Shown here: positions 58,503 to 64,000 of the stretch, in pieces
Numbering within the stretch: the first letter of the stretch is position 1
Layout of the letters: each line of letters opens with the position of its first letter
Assembly: GCA_943370355.1 (NCBI GenBank)
Contig: CALRQP020000008.1
Location: 62,001 to 126,000, forward strand
DNA: 64,000 nucleotides
Direction of reading: 5' to 3'
Origin: JADCGM01 sp943370355
GTDB lineage: Bacteria; Pseudomonadota; Alphaproteobacteria; Sphingomonadales; Sphingomonadaceae
Notes under the pieces: generated by a model
Databases searched by the model: none
What the model was told of the DNA's origin: nothing
What the model saw: the letters and a program-made list of their open reading frames with translations, nothing else
Translations under genes and position numbers: made by a program

Positions 58503-59282
58503 ATGGCCGATTATCAGACGCTGCTCATCGAAACACGCGGGCGTGTCCGCATCATCACGCTCCATCGCCCCGATGCGCTCAACGCACTCAACCATCAGCT
58601 GACCAGCGAGCTCACCGCGGCGCTGAAGGACGCCGACTCGGACGATGGCATCGGCGCGATCGTGCTGACCGGCCACGGCAAGGCGTTCGCGGCGGGGGCG
58701 GACATCAAGGAGATGGCGCCGAAGAGATTCGCCGACGTTTATGGCGAGGACTTCATCACCGCGACCTGGGAAGAGCTGACGCGTACGCGCAAGCCGGTCA
58801 TCGCCGCGGTGAACGGCTTCGCGCTCGGCGGTGGCTGCGAGATGGCCATGATGTGCGACATCGCTTTCGCGTCCGAGTCGGCAAAGTTCGGCCAGCCTGA
58901 GATCAAGCTCGGCGTGATCCCCGGTGCCGGCGGATCGCAGCGACTCGCCAAGGCCGTCGGCAAGGCGGTTGCGATGGACATGGTGCTGACCGGCCGCATG
59001 ATGGACGCAGCGGAAGCGCTACGGGCCGGACTCGTCGCGCGGGTCTATCCCGCCGACCAGCTGTTGGACGAGGCGGTCGCTGCGGCTGCGACGATTGCAG
59101 GCTATGGGCTGTTGTCGGTTATCGCCGCCAAGGAGGCCGTCAACCGCGCCTTCGAAACGACGCTCAGCGAGGGTGTCCGCTTCGAAAGGCGGCTGTTCCA
59201 CGGGCTGTTCGGCACGACGGACCAGAAGGAAGGCATGGCCGCCTTCATCGAAAAGCGGCCCGCGTCGTTCACGCACCGTTGA
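58503..59282 (+). CDS. Enoyl-CoA hydratase
   Basis: 259-aa crotonase-family enzyme. The oxyanion-hole region is KAFAAGADIKEMA and NGFALGGGCEMAMMCDIAFA; both catalytic Glu are present (GCEMA and QPEIKLGVIPGAGGSQRLAK). Full length. It adds water to trans-2-enoyl-CoA in fatty acid degradation. Starts 10 bp after mutM; the order mutM-hydratase-rpsT-dnaA is conserved in alphaproteobacteria. Confidence 0.93.
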   Translation: MADYQTLLIETRGRVRIITLHRPDALNALNHQLTSELTAALKDADSDDGIGAIVLTGHGKAFAAGADIKEMAPKRFADVYGEDFITATWEELTRTRKPVIAAVNGFALGGGCEMAMMCDIAFASESAKFGQPEIKLGVIPGAGGSQRLAKAVGKAVAMDMVLTGRMMDAAEALRAGLVARVYPADQLLDEAVAAAATIAGYGLLSVIAAKEAVNRAFETTLSEGVRFERRLFHGLFGTTDQKEGMAAFIEKRPASFTHR

Positions 59283-59388
59283 CCGAGTCGCCACTTTGCC
59301 ATAGAGAGCGCGCCTTCCCGGCGGGGGCTTGCTCCTGCCGCGTCCGGCCATGTGCCTGACGAAGCCGACCAGCACATAAGGGTTTTCG

Positions 59389-59652
59389 ATGGCCAATACG
59401 CCTCAGGCGCGCAAGCGCATCCGCCGCAACGACCGCCGCGCCGAAATCAACGGAGCGCGCGTCAGCCGTATCCGCACCTTCCTCAAGAAGGTCGAATCGG
59501 CGCTCGATTCGGGCGGCAAGGATGCAGCCGAAGCTGCGCTCAAGGCAGCCCAGCCCGAACTGATGCGCGGCGTGTCGAAAGGCGTCGTCAACAAGAACAC
59601 CGCATCGCGCAAAATCGCCCGGCTGACGAAGCGCGTCAAAGCGCTCGCCTAA
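59389..59652 (+). CDS. rpsT: 30S ribosomal protein S20
   Basis: 87-aa ribosomal protein: MANTPQARKRIRRNDRRAEI at the N-terminus, then SRIRTFLKKVESAL and MRGVSKGVVNKNTASRKIAR near the end. Basic, helical, correct length. A strong terminator follows at 59677. Ribosome binding site AAGGG just upstream. Confidence 0.98.
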   Translation: MANTPQARKRIRRNDRRAEINGARVSRIRTFLKKVESALDSGGKDAAEAALKAAQPELMRGVSKGVVNKNTASRKIARLTKRVKALA

Positions 59653-59676
59653 CCTCAAGCGACAGCCTGATTTTCA

Positions 59677-59705
59677 GGGCGGCGACCTCGCAAGAGGCGC
59701 CGCCC
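59677..59705 (+). terminator. Intrinsic terminator of rpsT
   Basis: Nested perfect stem: GGGCGGCG at 59677-59684 with CGCCGCCC at 59698-59705, and inside it CCTC/GAGG closing a GCAA tetraloop. One unpaired A lies on the 5' side. TTGTCATAT follows, a short T-containing tail. It isolates rpsT from dnaA. Confidence 0.85.
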
Positions 59706-60064
59706 TTGTCATATCTGCGACTCAGTGAACGAATCGGGATTCGCACGATATAGGCCGGTTTCTGACTTATTTATCAAAGGCTTGCTGCTAATGTGACGGG
59801 ATTCCGAGGACTCTCCGTGTCAACGGATTTGTTTCAGTTTCACGACAATCCTTCGCTTGATCGCCTTTCACGACGCTCGTTAAAGTCTGCCTCCGACACC
59901 ATGCTGCGGGGGCTACGGTCCCCCTCTCGACAGAATGTCGTCCAGTCATCGATTCGCGGTCCCGAAGAGGGCCGAAGTCGTGCGCTGGAGTCGTGCGCCC
60001 GGACGGGGAAGCCGGGTGCGGGACTGGAACTGTAGGCTTTGATTGGGGCGGTAAACACACAGAC
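59706..60064 (+). promoter_or_regulatory. dnaA upstream region with seven GANTC (CcrM) sites
   Basis: The rpsT-dnaA gap has no open reading frame I trust. GANTC occurs seven times: 59719, 59731, 59738, 59800, 59809, 59951 and 59988. About 1.3 would be expected by chance at 65% GC. In alphaproteobacteria CcrM methylates GANTC and the methylation state controls dnaA transcription, so this cluster is probably functional. I found no TTATCCACA DnaA boxes. A hairpin-like GGGGG/CCCCC pair and a direct repeat AGTCGTGCGC lie near 59909-59996. Confidence 0.6.
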
Positions 60065-61447
60065 ATGGCAACTCAGGCGGCTTTTATCGACACGCGTGCG
60101 TCTTCGCTCTTTCTCGGCTCGGCCAGTGATTCGGCAGGTGCCTGGGATGCGATTCGCAGTCTGCTGCGTGCCGAATATGGGCAGCGGACGTTCGATTCGT
60201 GGCTGAAGCCGATCGAGTTCGTCGGGGTCGATGACGGTGCTGCGACTCTCGCGCTGCCGACTCACTTCATGGCCGACTGGGTGCGCAACCATTTCCTCGA
60301 CCGGTTGCGCGGCCTGTGGTCGGCGCAGGGTGTGTCATCGGTGCAGCTGATCGTGCGCTCGGCCTTCCGCGAACGCCCCGTCGAAATCGACGTGGCGGCT
60401 GCCACCCCTGCCGTGCCGTGCATCGGCGTCGCGCTCGAGGAGCGCTACAGCTTCGATTCGTTCGTGGTCGGCAAGTCGAACGAGCTCGCCTACAACGCCG
60501 CGCGCACGGTCGCCGAGGGCGGCGCGGTCGGCTTCAACCCGCTGTTCCTGCACGGCGCGACGGGCTTGGGCAAAACCCATCTCATGCATGCGATCGGCCA
60601 TGAGCTGCGCGCGCGCAATCCGCAGGCGAAGGTCGCCTATCTGTCGGCCGAGAAGTTCATGGTCGAATTCCTGGCAGCCCTGCGCGCCAAGGACACGATC
60701 AGCTTCAAGCAGAAGCTGCGCTCGGTCGATCTGCTGATGATCGACGATGTGCAGTTCATCGCCGGCAAGGATTCGACGCAGGAAGAATTCTTCCACACGA
60801 TGAACGAGATCATCGGCGCGGGGAAACGGCTCGTCATCACCGCCGACCGCTCGCCGCAGAGCCTTGAGGGCATCCAGGACCGCATCCTGTCGCGGCTGGC
60901 CTGGGGTCTTGTCGCGGACATCAATGCCGCCGATTACGAACTGCGCCTCAACATCCTGCACATGAAGATCGAGCGGCTGGCGGGCGTCGTCGTCGATCCG
61001 CAGGTCATCGAATTCCTCGCGCGGCGCATCACCTCGAACGTCCGCGAACTCGAAGGCGCGCTCAACCGGGTCGTCGCCTACGCGACTCTGGTCGGCAAAC
61101 CCGTCGACCTCGACTTCACCCGGCAGGTGCTCGCCGACGTGCTGCGCGCGCATGAAAAGAAGGTCACGATCGACGAGATCCAGCGCAAGGTCGCCGACTA
61201 TTATACGATCAAGCTCAGCGACATGATGTCGGCGCGCCGTGCCCGCGAAGTCGCCCGGCCGCGGCAGGTCGCGATGTATCTGGCGAAGAAGCTCACCCCG
61301 CGCTCGCTGCCCGAAATCGGACGGCGCTTCGGCGGCCGCGATCACACGACGGTCATGCACGCCGTCAAGCGCATCGACGAACTCCGCGCCGCCGATACCG
61401 AGCTTGAGGGCGATCTGGGGCGGCTGACGCGAATGCTGGACGGGTAA
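60065..61447 (+). CDS. dnaA: Chromosomal replication initiator DnaA
   Basis: 460-aa AAA+ initiator. Domain I: WDAIRSLLRAEYGQRTFDSW. Walker A: LHGATGLGKTHLMHAIGHE; Walker B: LLMIDDVQFIAGKDSTQEEF. Domain IV DNA-binding signature: LPEIGRRFGGRDHTTVMHAV. ATG at 60065 fits the usual N-terminus; the frame remains open upstream for 24 codons without support. Starts 412 bp after rpsT behind a GANTC-rich leader. Confidence 0.97.
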   Translation: MATQAAFIDTRASSLFLGSASDSAGAWDAIRSLLRAEYGQRTFDSWLKPIEFVGVDDGAATLALPTHFMADWVRNHFLDRLRGLWSAQGVSSVQLIVRSAFRERPVEIDVAAATPAVPCIGVALEERYSFDSFVVGKSNELAYNAARTVAEGGAVGFNPLFLHGATGLGKTHLMHAIGHELRARNPQAKVAYLSAEKFMVEFLAALRAKDTISFKQKLRSVDLLMIDDVQFIAGKDSTQEEFFHTMNEIIGAGKRLVITADRSPQSLEGIQDRILSRLAWGLVADINAADYELRLNILHMKIERLAGVVVDPQVIEFLARRITSNVRELEGALNRVVAYATLVGKPVDLDFTRQVLADVLRAHEKKVTIDEIQRKVADYYTIKLSDMMSARRAREVARPRQVAMYLAKKLTPRSLPEIGRRFGGRDHTTVMHAVKRIDELRAADTELEGDLGRLTRMLDG

Positions 61448-61493
61448 AGCGACCGCGCGAAAGGTCAGCTTCCCCGCATCGGGCGATAGCCCT

Positions 61494-62420
61494 ATGCGAG
61501 TGCCCATGCGCACCCCCGCCGCCCATATCGACCGGCTGCCGGCCTCCTTTCGCGGGCCGGTCTGGATGATCATCGCCTGCTGCGGTTTTGCGGGCGTCTG
61601 GGGGCTGACGCGCGAAGCGAGTACGCATGTCCACCCCTTCATGATCGTGTTCTGCCGCAATCTGTTCGGCTCGCTGGCGATCATCCCGCTTGCCGCCCCG
61701 GCATGGCAGCGCGACACGCTGAAGCGTATGCCGATCCATCTGCGCCGTGCGGGCTCGGGGATCATCGCGACCTATGCGACCTTCTACGCGGTCAGCCACG
61801 CGCCGCTCGCCACCGTACAGGCGATCAATTTTGCAGCGCCGCTGTTTGCGACCGTCGCGGCGGCGATCTTCCTCGGCGAGCGGTTGCGCGTTCGGCGGAT
61901 CGCGGCGCTGCTGATCGGCTTTGCCGGCGTCATGGTCGTGCTGCGCCCCGGCGCCATCCCGATGACGCCCGGCATCATCGCCGCAATCACGGCGGCGCTT
62001 TGCACGGCCTTCTCGCTGATCGCGATCAAGCAGCTCGTCGGCACCGACGATCCGCGCCTCGTTGCCGCTTTCACCTTCGTGCTCATGCTGCCGATCTCGG
62101 CGGTGGTGGCACCCTTCTTCTGGTCCTGGCCCGATCTGGAGACCTGGCTGCTGCTCATCGCCATCGGCTGCGTCGCCGTCATCGGCCAGGTGGCGACGAG
62201 CTATGCCTTCCGCGCCGCCGATGCGACCGCCGTCATGCCCTATGATTTCCTGCGCTTCGGCCTCGTCGCGGCGATCGGCTGGTTCGGCTATGACGAGTCG
62301 ATCGATGCGCTGACGCTGGTCGGCGGCGGCATCATTATCGCCTCGTCGATCTATCTCGCCTATCGTGAGGCGATGGCGGCGCGCAGCGTGCATCCAGCCA
62401 GCCTGCCACCGCTGACCTGA
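61494..62420 (+). CDS. DMT family (EamA/RhaT) transporter
   Basis: 308-aa membrane protein with ten predicted helices arranged as two EamA repeats. VWMIIACCGFAGVWGLTREA begins the first, with FCRNLFGSLAIIPLAAP following. Later segments are TVQAINFAAPLFATVAAAIF and LGERLRVRRIAALLIGFAGV. The substrate is unknown; such proteins export metabolites. An ATG 12 bases later (MRTPAAH) is another possible start. It follows dnaA by 46 bp. Confidence 0.88.
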   Translation: MRVPMRTPAAHIDRLPASFRGPVWMIIACCGFAGVWGLTREASTHVHPFMIVFCRNLFGSLAIIPLAAPAWQRDTLKRMPIHLRRAGSGIIATYATFYAVSHAPLATVQAINFAAPLFATVAAAIFLGERLRVRRIAALLIGFAGVMVVLRPGAIPMTPGIIAAITAALCTAFSLIAIKQLVGTDDPRLVAAFTFVLMLPISAVVAPFFWSWPDLETWLLLIAIGCVAVIGQVATSYAFRAADATAVMPYDFLRFGLVAAIGWFGYDESIDALTLVGGGIIIASSIYLAYREAMAARSVHPASLPPLT

Positions 62421-62494
62421 CGTTTTCCGCAGCAAGGCGGCGCTGCGTCCTCCGCCCATAAGGCGACCAACTTTTTGATTTGGGAGATCGGACC

Positions 62495-63274
62495 ATGAAA
62501 CTCAGCGGTTGTTCGGCAGTCGTCACCGGCGGTGCCTCGGGCCTCGGCGAAGCCACGGCGCGCAAGCTCGCGGCTGAAGGCGTCAAGGTCGCGATCTTCG
62601 ACATGAATGCCGAGAAGGGCGAGGCGGTCGCCAAGGACATCGGCGGCGTGTTCTGCAACGTCAATGTGACGAGCGACGAATCAGTCGACGCCGGCTTCGC
62701 CAAGGCGCGCGCCGCCAACGGGCAGGAGCGCATCCTGATCAACTGCGCCGGCACCGGCAATGCCGCGAAGACCGCCGGGCGCAACAAGGCCGACGGCACG
62801 ATCAAGCATTTCCCCTTGGATGCCTTCAACCTGATCATCCAGATCAACCTCGTCGGCACCTTCCGCTGCATCGCCAAATCGGCGGCGGGCATGCTGACGC
62901 TCGACCCGATGGACGACGGCGAGCGCGGCGCGATCGTCAACACGGCGTCGGTCGCTGCCGAGGACGGCCAGATGGGACAGGCCGCCTACTCGGCCTCCAA
63001 GGGCGGCGTCGTCGGCATGACGCTGCCGATCGCGCGTGACCTGATGAGCGAAGGCATCCGAGTCAACACCATCCTGCCCGGCATCTTCAACACGCCCTTG
63101 ATGAACGGCGCGCCGCAGAATGTGAAAGACGCGCTCGCAGCCTCGGTGCCCTTCCCGAAGCGCCTCGGGCATCCGGAGGAATATGCGGGTCTGGCCGTCG
63201 AGATGTGCCGGAACAGCTATTTCAACGGCGAGGATGTGCGGCTGGACGGGGCGATCCGGATGGCACCGCGTTAA
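62495..63274 (+). CDS. SDR family oxidoreductase (3-hydroxyacyl-CoA dehydrogenase type)
   Basis: 259-aa short-chain dehydrogenase. NAD-binding VVTGGASGLGEATARKLAAE; FDMNAEKGEAV; catalytic SVAAEDGQMGQAAYSASKGG (Ser, Tyr, Lys). The length and INLVGTFRCIAKSAAGM fit the type II 3-hydroxyacyl-CoA dehydrogenase group. ATG at 62495 has GGGAG at 8-base spacing. Its 3' part is duplicated at 63872 (see there), and REP-like repeats start just after its stop. Confidence 0.9.
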   Translation: MKLSGCSAVVTGGASGLGEATARKLAAEGVKVAIFDMNAEKGEAVAKDIGGVFCNVNVTSDESVDAGFAKARAANGQERILINCAGTGNAAKTAGRNKADGTIKHFPLDAFNLIIQINLVGTFRCIAKSAAGMLTLDPMDDGERGAIVNTASVAAEDGQMGQAAYSASKGGVVGMTLPIARDLMSEGIRVNTILPGIFNTPLMNGAPQNVKDALAASVPFPKRLGHPEEYAGLAVEMCRNSYFNGEDVRLDGAIRMAPR

Positions 63275-63286
63275 GACACCGCCAAG

Positions 63287-63352
63287 CTGTCATCCCGGCC
63301 TCGCGCCGGGACCCAGGGCTGCTCGGGTAGAGCAGCGCGAGCTTTGCTCGCA
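63287..63352 (+). repeat. REP-like repeat, left flank of the GIY-YIG gene
   Basis: 66-bp repeat beginning CTGTCATCCCGGCCTCG with stem TCCCGGC...GCCGGGA and continuing to GCTTTGCTCGCA. It matches the reverse complement of 63790-63856 with about eight differences, so the two face each other as inverted repeats around the GIY-YIG gene. It is a half-length relative of the pair at 63746, sharing the GTCATCC head of the family also seen at 25477 and 48531. Confidence 0.8.
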
Positions 63353-63390
63353 CTCTTTCGTGGCGTCCGCAAATCCCGAACGGCGAATGC

Positions 63391-63681
63391 TCACCACCCG
63401 GCAGAAAGATCGCGCCATTCCGGGTTTGCGCGCTCGATAAGATCGAGTTTCCACGCGCGCTGCCACCGCTTGATCCGCTTTTCGCAGGCGATGGCGTCGG
63501 CGATCTGGGCGAAGCTGTCGGACCAGACCAGCAGCTTGACGCCATATTTCTGCGTGAATCCGTCGGCCGTTCCGAGCCGATGCTCGCTGACGCGCCGCGC
63601 CAGATCATTGGTAACCCCGACATACAGCGTTCCATTGCGACGGCTCGCCATGATGTAGACGAAGTAAGGCCCGCGAGACAT
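63391..63681 (-). CDS. GIY-YIG nuclease superfamily protein
   Basis: 96-aa single-domain GIY-YIG protein: YFVYIMASRRNGTLYVGVTN (VYI and YVG being the GIY/YIG elements), then DLARRVSEHRLG with the catalytic Arg and IACEKRIKRWQR with the metal-binding Glu. Related UPF0213-type proteins of this length are common, sometimes as free-standing nucleases. It lies between inverted REP-like repeats and between two copies of the SDR 3' region. No strong ribosome binding site. Its biological role is unknown. Confidence 0.9.
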   Translation of the reverse strand: MSRGPYFVYIMASRRNGTLYVGVTNDLARRVSEHRLGTADGFTQKYGVKLLVWSDSFAQIADAIACEKRIKRWQRAWKLDLIERANPEWRDLSAGW

Positions 63682-63745
63682 GGCCAGATCATGCCGCAGA
63701 CCTGCTTAAACGCATCCCGACCAACCGGACGGGCGGAAATCACAC

Positions 63746-63856
63746 CTGTCATCCCGACCTCGCGCCGGGACCCAGCGAAGCAAAGACGCTGCGAGCAAAG
63801 CTCGCGCTGCTCTAACCCGAGCAGCACTGGGTCCCGGGTCAAGCCCGGGATGACAG
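63746..63856. repeat. REP-like inverted pair, right flank of the GIY-YIG gene
   Basis: The left REP is 63746-63775 (CTGTCATCCCGACCTCG, stem, CCCAG). The right REP is the reverse complement around 63827-63856, ending ATGACAG. Between them lies a GCTCGCGCTGCTC-type segment. The part 63790-63856 is the inverted counterpart of the 66-bp repeat at 63287. Same family as the pairs at 25477 and 48531. Confidence 0.82.
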
Positions 63857-63871
63857 GTCGTTGATGAATCT

Positions 63872-64000
63872 AATACGCCGCTGATGAACGGCGCGCCGCA
63901 GAATGTGAAAGACGCGCTCGCAGCGTCGGTGCCCTTCCCGAAGCGGCTCGGGCATCCGGAGGAATATGCGGGCCTCGCCGTCGAGATGTGCCGGAACAGC
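63872..64000 (+). pseudogene. Duplicate of the SDR 3' region (partial, runs off window)
   Basis: These 129 bases align without gaps to 63089-63217 of the SDR gene, 783 bp upstream. There are seven differences, each at a third or first codon base that leaves the amino acid unchanged (43 codons from NTPLMNG to MCRNS). Homology begins abruptly at 63872 after the REP-like repeat, so the 5' part of an SDR is missing. It could be a remnant, or the 3' end of a displaced gene. Whether it continues to the stop codon is outside the window. Confidence 0.85.

Noticed and set aside
59653..60064. Replication origin next to dnaA
   Set aside because: No TTATCCACA-type DnaA boxes or AT-rich unwinding region. 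In alphaproteobacteria oriC is often away from dnaA (near hemE).
1..64000. CRISPR arrays, tRNA/rRNA genes, classical insertion sequences
   Set aside because: I saw no regularly spaced short repeats, no tRNA cloverleaf or T-loop sequence (GGTTCGAATCC type) I could trust, and no transposase gene. Absence was judged by eye only.

Overview
The window looks like chromosomal DNA of a GC-rich alphaproteobacterium, most likely a member of the Sphingomonadales. The grounds are two large TonB-dependent receptors with typical sphingomonad plug sequences, the gene order ubiE / mutM / enoyl-CoA hydratase / rpsT / dnaA, an lptC-lptA-lptB-rpoN operon, a DeLey-Doudoroff type sugar-acid cluster, and many 4-bp ATGA or GTGA start/stop overlaps. 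I saw no rRNA, tRNA, CRISPR array, prophage or classical insertion sequence. Most of the window is core genome; accessory signals sit around 22.6-30.8 kb and at the right edge.

Layout. 0-3.3 kb: a TonB-dependent receptor followed by an MFS transporter, divergent from a TetR regulator with a palindrome between them. 3.4-13.3 kb: a XerC-like recombinase, then the leftward run rsmI-yraN-sirB1-like-gshB-DUF1697, an LppC-like lipoprotein, an alpha/beta hydrolase, a short operon (38-aa membrane peptide plus PspC-domain protein) behind a near-consensus sigma-54 promoter, and hemW-rdgB-rph. 13.3-22.6 kb: a chaperone region (hrcA-grpE, dnaK-dnaJ, clpB) in which two small HExxH proteins of DUF4157-like type and a PCu(A)C copper chaperone are embedded. 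hrcA, dnaK and clpB share a similar heat-shock-like promoter motif.

22.6-30.8 kb: an accessory island with two paralogous P-loop (sulfotransferase-like) proteins, a tandem pair of small secreted cysteine proteins, a 1073-aa TonB-dependent receptor, a secreted protein and a TPR plus aspartyl/asparaginyl beta-hydroxylase. This is the best candidate for an undescribed modification-and-uptake system. 30.8-35.9 kb: terC, an RNase D-like exonuclease, lptC-lptA-lptB and rpoN. 35.9-43 kb: a galactose or related sugar-acid cluster (SMP-30 lactonase, IlvD/Edd dehydratase, KDGal kinase, KDPGal aldolase, GH2 glycosidase).

43-57.6 kb: a GGDEF-EAL protein, a ZntB/CorA-type transporter with a siroheme synthase N-domain, a Met/His-rich probable copper protein, the sulfate assimilation operon cobA-DUF2849-cysI-DUF934-cysH, and the leftward operon ubiE-ubiB-coaBC-dut-moeB-dsrE. 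57.7-64 kb: mutM, enoyl-CoA hydratase, rpsT and dnaA with a GANTC-rich leader, a DMT transporter, and an SDR gene. The 3' part of that SDR is duplicated 783 bp downstream with only synonymous differences. Between the two copies lies a GIY-YIG nuclease gene flanked by inverted REP-like repeats.

How the parts connect: rpoN (31-32 kb) encodes the sigma factor that should read the sigma-54 promoter at 10.38 kb. CobA plus the CysG N-domain protein should make siroheme for CysI. The sugar cluster should take a released hexose acid to pyruvate and triose phosphate. Several REP-like inverted pairs (25.5, 48.6, 63.3 and 63.8 kb) belong to one repeat family that shares a GTCATCC head.
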